Shown: positions 37,108 through 46,860 of the stretch, piece by piece
Position numbering within the stretch: the first letter of the stretch is position 1
Layout of the letters: each line of letters begins with the position of its first letter
Assembly: GCF_023343835.1 (NCBI RefSeq)
Contig: NC_064439.1
Coordinates: 40,417,508-40,481,507, forward strand
Direction of reading: 5' to 3'
DNA: 64,000 bases
Source: Lagopus muta
Taxonomy: Eukaryota > Chordata > Aves > Galliformes > Phasianidae
Made by a program: the position numbers and the translations under genes
Notes under the pieces: generated by a model
Databases searched by the model: none
What the model saw: only the letters and a program-made list of their open reading frames with translations
Told to the model about the DNA's origin: nothing

Positions 37108-37840
37108 CTCTTCCCTGAAGACGTGGTACTGTAGGGCTTGTGGTAACCCAGCAGGGTTACTGCTCTTATTGGCCATGCTGTGCTCCCAGCATCTTCGTCC
37201 CCTGCTTAGAATTTGTAGCACACAAGAGTGCTCTCAGAACCACACTGAAGGGAAGCAGGGAGAGCTCAGGCTGTAAATGCTGCTAAGTACCAGTGCTAGT
37301 CTCCAAATAACACAGGTAGTTTTCCCGTCAGAGAGAGTGGAAAGAAAAGGTAGGGAACATGCAGAGAAATAGCAAGTTGCATCTAAAGCCCAAAGGCATA
37401 GTTGGAGTGACTAAAGCTCATCTTGTTTGGTACTTCCAGGATTTCACATCATATTATTTTAAATTCACTTCTGTAGCATTGGGAAATTTTACCCTCAGCC
37501 ACCCCCACTCAGTCTTTGCTTTAGACAGACCTGAAGGCCCATTGCTCAAGATAAAACTGTTGATCTCTGACACAGTTTTGTTTTCCACAAAGGTATATTG
37601 CTTACAGGCGAAAAGCAAGGGACCAGGCAAAAGGAATTTTTTAATTTTTAACTCCTATGCCAATGCTTTTAGTACCATCATAATCTGATAGGTTTTGATA
37701 GGATAGTCAAATGTGCAAAGATCAATTGTTAAGCTGCCCCTTCAGTCTAACCATGGTTATTTTGAGAACCTTCAGTTCTCATCTTCAGCTGTGGGACTGT
37801 TGGACAAACCTAAAGGCTTGGGGGGCTAACAGAAATACTT

Positions 37841-37849
37841 CCTTTTTTC

Positions 37850-37879
<30 letters not shown>
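37841..37879. repeat. Pyrimidine (CTTT)n/T tract
   Basis: About 39 bp of T with regular C interruptions (CTTT units), then a T run. The lysine-rich minus-strand frame over it is low-complexity artefact. Confidence 0.85.
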
Positions 37880-37880
<1 letters not shown>

Positions 37881-39949
37881 CTGATTTTTCCTATATCTCC
37901 TACTCAACCTTGTTTTATCTTCATCAAAAGTACATCTTATGTAGAGGATGTTTCTGGAGGTCAGAGTTTTAATTTGGGGACAGGATTTAGTAGTCATGTC
38001 TTTCTGGCTGGAATAGAGATCTGGGAAAAGCAGCTCTTAAAAGCCCGGGAGATATTCTTTATCATTACGTACTTCAAGCCCAGTTCTGTGATTTTCTTAC
38101 ATGTATTGGCTGCTTACTATTGGAATTATTATTCTTTGCATGCTGTTTTTTAGATCAAGACAGCAGTTTCAACAAATATTAAAATTGATGGCTCCTAGTC
38201 ACCCTGAAAGTCAGTTTGAATCTCTTCCTATTCCAGCCACCACTGATTTGGAATTAAATTAAATTGAACTCTTTTCCATCCATAAGCACAACTGGTAGGT
38301 GTGCATTAGCCACCAATATTCTCCTGTTCATACAGAACATATGTGTGCAGTGGGGACCATGGGACAGAGCCTCCTTGGTTGTGGGCTTGTCATAGGAAGG
38401 CTTATGGTTCTACTTTATCTTCCTGACTTAAATTGCTAAACCATAAAAGCTGGAGTTAAACCCAATTTTGGTTACTACTGTCTGTAGACAGCAAATGTTT
38501 TTGTAAAACAGTTGTGTTTGGTTTTGGTTTGGTTTTATTTTTTTCCAGGTACAGTTCTGTTTTTTTGAATTTAATTTGATAGTATTGAGTTAAAGTATTC
38601 TTATTTTTCATGTTCCCTTTTCGTATCAGGCTTCATTAATGCTATTTGTAGCTTTAACTACCACATTTGTTCCCTTCAAGATTCTGCTCTTTTCCTGTTT
38701 AAAAAGCCAGCCTTTCTACACTTGGCTGCTTTTTACAAAGAAAATGTTTCAGGATATCAATCATTCAGTGTACCATCCTTTCTTTAATGTGATATGTACT
38801 GTGAAAGATATATGTATCTCATTAAACAAATGCAGTGAATAAGATGATAACAGCTTTTTGGGCTGTGGGGATTGACTTGCTGGTGGTTCTGCAGGAAATC
38901 TCTGACAGAGCTGAGGATAAAAGCCAGTTCATTCTTGGCTGTCAAATCCCAACTCCCCCTCCTTCCAATCGGGAGAGTTGCCTTCTAGCAACTTCTGCTT
39001 TCAGTATGGATGAAGTAGGTATTTAAAACTGTATGTATTACATATACCGCATCCTTTGCTAAGCCTCTTGCCTCACGGATGAGAGAGAGAGCGGAAGACA
39101 TTTTGCAGGGGGAGTGTGAAATGTCATGTTGGCACTCCTTCCTTTTCCTGTGCTGGTCTTGGAAAGCCAGCCTAGCAAAAGATGGATCTGAGGGAAGAGA
39201 GCAGTAATGGAGAGGCTGCCCTCAGTGAGGGGATGTCTGCCTCTGCCGCATCCACTGGGTTGCCACAGGGGACAGGGTCCAGTGCCCATTCACTGCCCAC
39301 AAGTCTCTGCCCAAACTCTTTCCCTAACCCAAGGCAGGAGCACCCAAATCTGCTCCCAGCTTTTTTCTTGGACACTTGTATCTTTGGAAAATTGAGCACT
39401 GTCTTGGCAAGTGCTTGGGTAGTTAGTAAAAAGAGCTTTGTAAGACTTCAGTAAGACACAGGCAGAACCTGTCGTTCGGTCGTGTCCTGCAGGGCTTGGA
39501 GGTCCCTCCATAGACCTGCTGTTGACCCTTGTCCTCTGTAATCAGGCTGTTATTTGTTGCTTTGGGGTCTTAGTGCTGAATATTTGTGGCATTTGGGGTT
39601 TTTGGTATGTTAGATTTTGTAGCTTTTCTCCCAGCTGCTCACCTAAATAGTAATTATAGAAATGAGCAAGAGGTTTAAAACATTGTCCATCACTTCAACA
39701 TCTTTAAAGTAGCGATTCATCCTGCCCTAGCTTCATAATTAAAAAATAACAGCACAACTCTCCTCTTAAGTGAATCCAAACATTCTTTTATGCCAACTGC
39801 ATATTAGTAGAAACTCCTCTCTCCAATTCCACCCACTCTGCTCTCCTCTACGTGTTAATAAGAGAGGAACAGCTTCTCCATCCATACTTTCTGTTGCTTT
39901 CGCACCTCCTGGAGATGGTTAGCACATCAGATGACCAGCAGTTAAAAGG

Positions 39950-40570
39950 CAGAATCATAGAATCACAGATTCATTAAGAGTGGATAAGAGCTCTAAGATC
40001 ACTAAGTTCAGCTACCAGCCCACCCCCACCATGCCCACTGACCATGTCCCTCAGTGCCACATCCACATGGTTCTTCAACACCTCCAGGGACGGTGACTGC
40101 ACCACCTCCCTGGGCAGCCTGTGCCTCACAGCTTTGTTGCTCTTCTATGGACACACGTCAGGGCCTCGATGCCCTTCTTGCAGTGAGGAGCTCAAATCTG
40201 AACACAGCATCCAAGGTGCAGCCTCACCATGGCTGTGTACCGAGGGATGATTACCTCCCAGATCCTGCTGGCTGCATTTCTGATATGAGCCGTGATGCTG
40301 TTGGCCTTCTTTGCTGCCTGAGCACAGTGCTGGCTCAAGTGCAGCTGCCTGTGCTTTAGCACTCCCAGATCCTTTTCATCCATGCAGTTTTCCAGCCTCT
40401 CTCCCCACGCCTGTAGTGTTGCATGGTGTTGCTGTGACCAACATGCAGACCTGACAGCTGGTCTTGTTAAAGCTCATACAGTTGGCCTCAACCCATTGAT
40501 CCAACCTGACTAGATCACTCTGTAGGGCCTTCCTGCCTCCAGGCAGGCCAGCACTTCTGAGCACCCCTGA
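39950..40570 (-). mobile_element. CR1 LINE fragment with ORF2 remnant, minus orientation
   Basis: The + strand begins 'cagaatcatagaatcacag' (inverted tail), then 'caccatgcccactgaccatg', 'ggacggtgactgcaccacct', 'tgaacacagcatccaaggtg', 'ggtcttgttaaagctcatac' and 'ttggcctcaacccattgatc'. The order and wording are nearly the same as the 17.3 kb copy, so both belong to one subfamily. The reading frame is disrupted and it is inactive. The right edge is approximate. Confidence 0.93.
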
Positions 40571-43500
40571 GAATACCACAGACACGATACAAGTGTCACA
40601 GGGTCCTCACTGAACCCACCAGATGCATGCTCTAGAATTTTTACCTGCTCACCAGTGCTCAGTGCTACGGGAGCAGTAACTTGGCAAGGAGGATGATGCT
40701 GAGAATGGGGTGAGCTTTTCCAGCGCAGGGTTAGTATGTGGGCAGCTGGAGGTGTGACCAGTGCAGGTGCTGACACATATACAGAAAGAAATGGAGCATG
40801 GAGGCCTTTGAGTTCAGGGAAAGCAGTAGTGCGTCTGGCCAGCCGCTTGCTGCCCACTTTCAGTTCTCAGAATGTTCTCCAGTGACACTGTGGGAGGTGA
40901 GTTACAGCTCTAGACACGTGTTGTGGGGAGGGTTAGTAATAAAAGTAGCTTTTATAGTGAAGCAGCTACATTTACATGGAAGACTAACTGCTTTCCCCTG
41001 TTTTCAGAGTTGCATGCTGCCTACTGGGTAGGTTCCCCATGCCTGAACAATTGCTGTTGGTAGCACTTAACTGATGAATTTCAGCCTCAAGGGACATGGA
41101 GAGTAATTGCTTTGCCTCCCTGATGCAGCCCCTCCTAGGTGTGCAGGAGCAAGCAGGTGGCACGGTGTGCTGCTGCTCATGTTCTGTTGCTCCCTGAGGG
41201 ACCAGAGGTTTTATTCTCCATGGCGTACACTGCAAGCATCAAATAAAAAGTAGTGGATGATAAAATGTGAGAAAACAGGCGAAGATTCAAGACTGTTCCC
41301 TGAGTACCTGTGAAATTCTTTTCAGTTCTGCCTATGACAGCCCATTGCTGTCCATTTTCCGTTGTTCACTTCCATCAAAAGCAGCTCTCAGCTAAGCAGC
41401 ATGAACCAGGATTTACAAATCAGCTGCTAGAAGCAAGAATAAAGATGAATTCCTTCAGCATTGCTAGCTTGTAATATTCATTCCTGACACTTAGTCAGAT
41501 AAAGCACATACACTTGTTTTAGCTAAGATGCAAGGAAGTGAGAGAGCTGCATCCAGGAAAGAGATGGAGGAGGGCTAACAGGTGTTTTTTATTAAAAAGC
41601 TGGGTAGCTCATTTGTAGCCATTTAGCAGGTATTGCCTTAGTGGAGTCTGAAATGAAAATTGCTAACCTCTGAACATCAGCCGCATCCGTCGGGCTGCAT
41701 CTCTGCCTCTTATGCCCTTCCCTTGGGGCTGGAGGGGAGAGAACAAATCAGGCAGGGTGAAACATTAGAATAGGCTGTATGGCTCAATGGATTTGTAATG
41801 GTTGCTGGAGCTCTCCACCCCCGAGATGCCCATGAAATGCAGGTGCTGTCAGTGATGTGTTGTGACTGTTGGTTTCTAATGCCTCTGAAACACCCTCCAA
41901 CACACACTCCCTGCCAGACTGGAATAATAAAAGGGCCGTGTGGTGTTCTCCTCTGCCAAGTTCTTGCAACTCTTGTCTCCTCAAAGCTGTTCGGACTTGG
42001 TCCTTTCTTTGGTAATGCTGCGGAAGCCATTGAAAGCAGCACACTCAGTAGCTGAGATGTGTAGTGGAGATGTCATGTGGATAGTTGGGTGATATCGGAA
42101 TGTCATTCAGCTATAGTGAAGAAGAAAAATGAAGCTTTAGAAATCTCACTAAACCACTAAAATAATGTAAGAGCTGTTCCCATCAAACACCTAAGAAGGG
42201 CAGGATGGTTCTTTTCCTGAGAATTGATTTGATTGCGTTAGTTGGGCCTGAAAGCACACCATGTGATGCACTGCTGTCCTCAGTAGGTTTCCATTCAAGG
42301 CTGGCCATGGAACAGCCTTAGCTGATAGCTGCAGAGCCATCAGGAGCATCAGTCATCCCCTGTTCTGGAGATAAGTATGAGAGATGATGTGACAGCCGTT
42401 GTTCATCTGTGCTGGATATCTGTGGCATGTGGGACAAGACCAGATTTAAATTGCTGCCAAGGAAATTAAGGTGGAAAGTTAGGACAGAGTTTATGGTAAT
42501 CCTTCATGCCATTAGTGCTACAGGCTGGCTGAAAAGCTGAACGAGTATTAAGAAGAAGAGTGTCTTTTGGGAGTGGTATAGGGAGATGATCATTCAGTGT
42601 CCTTTCTGCCTTCCTTTTTCATGGCTGAAGTCAAAATAGCACCTTTTTAATTTGCTGTTTGCTTTTAGGGAGTTGCTAAACGAGCCAGTTTTTCAGACTA
42701 CTTGCCAAAGGAGGTGGGCTTCATTTCTATTTCCTTTGAGTCATTGAAGCTGCTCCAAAATGAATTTGTTGCTAAGGTCCCCAGAGACTACCTCTAGGAT
42801 CTGCATGACTTACTAGCTTAGCAAGCTAGCACTTGCTTCCAAGGCATTATTCAGTCTCTCAGGTATTTTCAGTTCTTAGTTAAGACAGGGATCCTGCAAG
42901 CTGTAGGGATCCCACAGGCTATGGGGATTCTTTTTAACCTTATTGAATTCCGTGAATGGTTCTCCATTCATTTCCAAGCTGCATGAATCAGATTGTAAGA
43001 TCAAGCATTTAAGCTGCAGTATCTCTTTTCAAAAGAACTCCCTTGGCAGTAGAGAAGTGTTTGCGTATGTCCTAAATGTGCCTTGCTGTCTTCCTCCACT
43101 CTGGCATACAAGAAAAGTGTCTCTGCATTAAAATGCTAAGAGACCATTGCTTGGGATGTTGTAGCGTGTGCTTGAGCTATGGCTTTTTTTCCCTCTCTAC
43201 AAACTCACATCAAAGGGAGTTTAAATTGCACTCTTTAAAAACTGCAATTAGAAACAGACTAATCAGGTATATAGCAATGAAAAATTTATCTTCCTATAGT
43301 TCCTCATGAGTCATGACCACTATTATCTACAGGCTGACTAGCAGTGAACCTTGATGCATAATGAAGATCGGAGCCCATAAATACTGTAGGTGAATCAATA
43401 TCTCAATTGAAGTTCACAGTTGAAAATATAATCAATGCTCTGATATAAGCCAGTAGCATTTCTGCTTAGAAAGAAAACAGTGGCTTCCTGTTTTCTTAAG

Positions 43501-43842
43501 GAAAAGAAATAGGGAGACCACATAGCAGCACAGAGGAGACTCTTGGGCTGGAATGGGAAGACACTGGGAAGTGCTGGAAACATTTATAATGTGTTACTCA
43601 CCTTTGTGTAAGGATCAGCCGTGCTGGTGCAAGTCAGACATTCTCAGTCAGTGAAGGTTTGATTATGTCAATAAAACATCAGTTCCTTGTTTAAAGAGTG
43701 CAGCCCTCTTCTCTCCTATGCCATTGCTTTGCTTCTTCTGAAAATGTTGGCAGCTACCAGCCTGTGGTCCTGGATTATAGCCAAAGAAATGGCAGACTTG
43801 ATAGTCTACCACAGGGCAGCTGGTACAGCAGCATATCGTGGG

Positions 43843-44300
43843 ATCATAGAATCATTAAGACTGGAAAAGATCTCTTAACATCACCTATTCTAACTGTCCA
43901 CCTACCACCAATACTGCCTACTGAACCACATCCTTAAGTACCACGTCTCTGCCCCTTTCCTTAAACACCTCCGTGGTGACTGCACCACCTCCATCAGCAG
44001 TACGTTCCAGTGCCTCACCACTCTTTCTGAGAAGAAATGTTTTCTAATACCCAACCTGAACCTCCCCGGATGCAACTTGAGGCCATTCCTTCCCATCCTA
44101 TTGGTTACCAGGGAGAAGAGACCGATCCCCACCTCACAGCCTCCTTTCAGGCAGCTGCAGAGAGCGATCAGATCTCCTCTGAGCCTCCTCTTCTTCAGAC
44201 TGAGCAATCCCAGCTCCCTCAGCTGCTCCCCATAGAACTTGTGCTCCAGACCCCTCACAGCTTAATTGCCCTTAATTACCCTTCTTTGGTCCTCCTCCAC
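43843..44300 (-). mobile_element. CR1 LINE fragment, minus orientation
   Basis: 'tcatagaatcattaagactg', 'gaaaagatctctta', 'gactgcaccacctccatcag', 'tgcaacttgaggccattcct' and 'tctgagcctcctcttcttca' follow the antisense CR1 order. It ends about 500 bp before the POMGNT2 coding exon, making it the repeat nearest to the acceptor. Frames in this stretch are repeat-derived. Confidence 0.92.
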
Positions 44301-44799
44301 CCCCAGTAACAGAGCATTATGTTCACCAGTTCACGCTTCATATCGGAACGGAATGTATCAAAATCAATTTGTGGCAGCACTCCTTGTTGTGTTATTATCT
44401 CTTATTAATTACATTTAAGGTGAGGGACAGAGTGGCCATAGTCTGTCAGAGTGGCCAATAACTGTGACGCTGCCTTTCCTCTTGCTGTTGGACTGGTCTG
44501 CAAAAAACAGAGTAAGCCAAAGTCCCAGGGAAAGTAACCTTTTCTCTAACAAAGCTTCATAGAGCTCATCCTTAACCTTTTTGGTTTTTTTTATTTTTTT
44601 GTTTTCTTCACAAGGGTAGAAATGGAAATGAGAGAAGAAAGTTTCTTTCTTTTGTGTGTTTTTTTCCATTTTCAAGTACTGCTTTGGCACACTTTCTCCC
44701 TTTCCCCTTGAAAAAGAAAAAATGCTGAAAAATCCCTACACTCTTGAATAGTCCATGAAATATGAGTTATGGTAAGTCCGTAAACTTGATGTTTAAATG

Positions 44800-44826
44800 T
44801 TTTTTTTCTTATTTTATTTTCCACAG
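44800..44826 (+). promoter_or_regulatory. POMGNT2: Splice acceptor of POMGNT2 exon 2
   Basis: A long T-rich tract runs directly into 'ttttccacag' with the AG at 44825-44826. This is a strong consensus 3' splice site 92 nt before the POMGNT2 start codon. A second possible acceptor, 'attttgctag', ends at 44904. Confidence 0.75.
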
Positions 44827-44841
44827 GTCTTTGCCTTCACC

Positions 44842-44904
44842 ATGTCAAGGAGTGTTAATGATGTTCTCGCCTTCTGTTGCATTCCCCACCTGTCATTTTG
44901 CTAG
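44842..44904 (+). other. Upstream ORF 1 in the POMGNT2 leader (20 codons)
   Basis: This uORF begins at an ATG in the context CACCATGT, with A at -3 and a CACC lead that is close to optimal for initiation. It ends with TAG at 44902-44904, 14 nt before the main start. If the acceptor at 44826 is used, scanning ribosomes would meet this ATG first, so translation of POMGNT2 would need leaky scanning or reinitiation. The peptide itself is not recognisable. Confidence 0.55.
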
Positions 44905-44911
44905 GATCTAA
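44858..44911 (+). other. Upstream ORF 2 in the POMGNT2 leader (17 codons)
   Basis: A second short ORF in a different frame starts with two consecutive ATGs (44858, 44861) and stops with TAA at 44909-44911, seven nt before the main ATG. It overlaps uORF 1. Together the two put three upstream ATGs within 92 nt of leader. Confidence 0.5.
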
Positions 44912-44918
44912 CTACAGA

Positions 44919-46652
44919 ATGAACATAGCAGCTGTGTTTAATGCCCTGCTCGTGTCTGTCCTCGCTACGGTGCTGTGGAAATACATCAAACTACGAGAGC
45001 ATGCCTTCATGGTCGAAGAGGAGCTGGTCCTCATGCGCCAGTCCCAGGAGCTCTCTCAGGTTCAGATTGACTACCATGCAGCTCTCCAGACCCTGCTGGA
45101 GGATGGCACTAGGATGGTGTGCACTGGCAGGATGCACACCGACCGCATCTGCCGCTTTGAGTCCCTTTGCTACTCAACCGAGGCTGAGGAGTTCATCTAT
45201 TTCCACAGCAACTCCTCGGTCATGCTGCCCAACCTGGGCTCCCGTAGGTTCCAGCCAGCTCTGCTCGACCTTTCCTCTGTGGAAGATCACAACACCCAGT
45301 ACTTCAACTTTGTGGAGCTGCCCGCTGCTGCGCTGAAGTTTATGCCAAAGCCAGTCTTCGTGCCTGACGTGGCACTGATTGCTAACAGGTTCAACCCGGA
45401 TAACTTGATGCACGTCTTTCACGACGACCTCCTTCCCATCTATTACACCATGCAGCAGTTCACTGATTTAGATCCGGAGACACGGCTCTTCTTCATGGAA
45501 GGGTGGAGTGAAGGTGTTCATTTTGACCTCTACAAGTTATTGAGTAACAAGCAACCGCTCCTCAGGGAGCAGCTGAAAACCCTGGGCAGGCTCCTATGCT
45601 TTACCAAATCCTACGTGGGACTGTCCAAAATCACCACCTGGTACCAGTATGGATTTGTCCAGCCACAAGGGCCGAAGGCTAACATCTTGGTTTCTGGTAA
45701 CGAGATCAGGCAGTTCACCAAATTCATGATGGAGAAGCTGAACGTCAGCTTGGAAGAAAGCACCAGTGAGGAATACATCGTCGTGTTCAGTCGAACAATC
45801 AACAGACTTATCCTAAATGAGGCAGAACTAATCCTGGCCCTCGCCCAGGAGTTTCAGATGAAAACCATTACGGTCTCTCTGGAGGAGCATTCATTTTCTG
45901 ACATCGTCCGGCTGATCAGCAATGCGTCCATGCTGGTCAGCATGCATGGGGCCCAATTAGTGATGTCTCTCTTCCTGCCAAGAGGTGCCACGGTGGTGGA
46001 GCTCTTTCCTTATGCCATCAACCCTGAACATTATACCCCTTACAAAACCCTGGCAACGCTTCCTGGCATGGACCTGCAGTACATTGCCTGGCAGAACACT
46101 GCCAGGGAAGACACCATTACCTACCCGGATAGACCTTGGGATCAGGGTGGGATTGCACATCTCGACAAAGCTGAGCAAGAGCGCATCATTAAGAGCACAG
46201 AGGTGCCGCGGCATCTGTGCTGCCGCAACCCTGAGTGGCTGTTCCGTGCCTACCAGGACACGAAGGTGGACATCCCTTCCCTCATCCATGTCATCAGGCA
46301 GACTGTGAAGTCTAAGCCCGGGACTAAGAAGAAGTGGTCTGGTAGCCTCTACCCTGGCAAAGTGAGGGATGCCAGGTGTCAGGCCTCTGTCCAGGGCACG
46401 AGTGAAGCTAGGCTTTCTGTGTCCTGGCAGGTACCCTGGAACCTTAAGTACCTGAAGGTCAGAGAAGTGAAATATGAAGTGTGGATACAAGAGCAAGGGG
46501 AAAACACCTACATGCCTTATATATTGTCCCATCAGAATCACACCTTCTCAGAAAACATTAAGCCCTTCACAATATACCTGGTGTGGATACGCTGCATCTT
46601 CAACAAAAATCTCTTGGGACCTTTTGCAGATGTGCTCTTGTGTAGTACATAA
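44919..46652 (+). CDS. POMGNT2: Protein O-linked-mannose beta-1,4-N-acetylglucosaminyltransferase 2
   Basis: The enzyme adds GlcNAc in beta-1,4 linkage to O-mannose on alpha-dystroglycan in the ER, the first extension step of the core M3 glycan that later carries the laminin-binding matriglycan. Human loss causes dystroglycanopathy (Walker-Warburg spectrum). The frame encodes 577 residues; the human protein has 580. Residues 4-22 form a type II signal anchor. The GT61 glycosyltransferase region follows, with FHDD at 167-170, SMHGAQL at 341-347 and VVELFP at 359-364. A fibronectin type III domain fills about 485-577. Arg157 in IANRFNP corresponds to the human disease-altered Arg158. N-glycosylation sequons lie at Asn98, 275, 335 and 540. 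The start is the first in-frame ATG after an in-frame TGA at 44859, with A at -3. The whole coding sequence is in one exon, as in mammals, and is intact. Confidence 0.98.
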   Translation: MNIAAVFNALLVSVLATVLWKYIKLREHAFMVEEELVLMRQSQELSQVQIDYHAALQTLLEDGTRMVCTGRMHTDRICRFESLCYSTEAEEFIYFHSNSSVMLPNLGSRRFQPALLDLSSVEDHNTQYFNFVELPAAALKFMPKPVFVPDVALIANRFNPDNLMHVFHDDLLPIYYTMQQFTDLDPETRLFFMEGWSEGVHFDLYKLLSNKQPLLREQLKTLGRLLCFTKSYVGLSKITTWYQYGFVQPQGPKANILVSGNEIRQFTKFMMEKLNVSLEESTSEEYIVVFSRTINRLILNEAELILALAQEFQMKTITVSLEEHSFSDIVRLISNASMLVSMHGAQLVMSLFLPRGATVVELFPYAINPEHYTPYKTLATLPGMDLQYIAWQNTAREDTITYPDRPWDQGGIAHLDKAEQERIIKSTEVPRHLCCRNPEWLFRAYQDTKVDIPSLIHVIRQTVKSKPGTKKKWSGSLYPGKVRDARCQASVQGTSEARLSVSWQVPWNLKYLKVREVKYEVWIQEQGENTYMPYILSHQNHTFSENIKPFTIYLVWIRCIFNKNLLGPFADVLLCST

Positions 46653-46860
46653 CCTGTGCACTACCTGTACAGCTCTGCCCTCTATGCCATCTGTGGTTTA
46701 AAACTGACGGTCTTGTAGTTGTAGAGGGCTGAAGAGGACTAGACTGTACCAGTGCCTCAGTGTCCATCTGACTGCACTCTGTGTGTGTGTGTTCTTTAGG
46801 TGGTATTTATTTCCAGTGAGTGTTAGAAAAAAAAAATAAAGAAAACAACTCTCTGTTCTT
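46653..46860 (+). other. POMGNT2: POMGNT2 3' UTR (shortest form)
   Basis: The 3' UTR runs from the TAA stop to just past the first canonical AATAAA. It contains a (TG)5 run at about 46781-46790. Longer forms using ATTAAA at 47102 or AATAAA at 47672 are possible, so the true end may lie further downstream. Confidence 0.55.
46835..46840 (+). terminator. POMGNT2: Polyadenylation signal AATAAA
   Basis: A canonical hexamer 183 nt after the stop codon, embedded in an A-rich stretch, with a T/C-rich 'ctctctgttcttc' segment about 10 nt downstream that could serve as the downstream element. Cleavage would fall near 46855-46865. Confidence 0.6.

Larger units (their letters stand above)
15210..44826 (+). 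other. POMGNT2: POMGNT2 5'-UTR intron (about 29.6 kb)
   Basis: The intron starts with GTGAGC at 15210 and ends with a strong acceptor: a T-rich tract from about 44801, then 'ttttccacag' ending at 44826. Additional untranslated exons could exist inside and would not be visible without RNA data. The content is CR1 fragments, microsatellites and unique sequence. Apart from the repeats and the antisense ORF listed separately, I see no gene in it. Confidence 0.6.

Noticed and set aside
44941..45336. 131-codon plus-strand frame inside POMGNT2, and the 194-codon minus-strand frame at 45957-46541
   Set aside because: Both are shadows of the POMGNT2 coding sequence in other frames. The strong conservation of the POMGNT2 protein explains the absence of stops.
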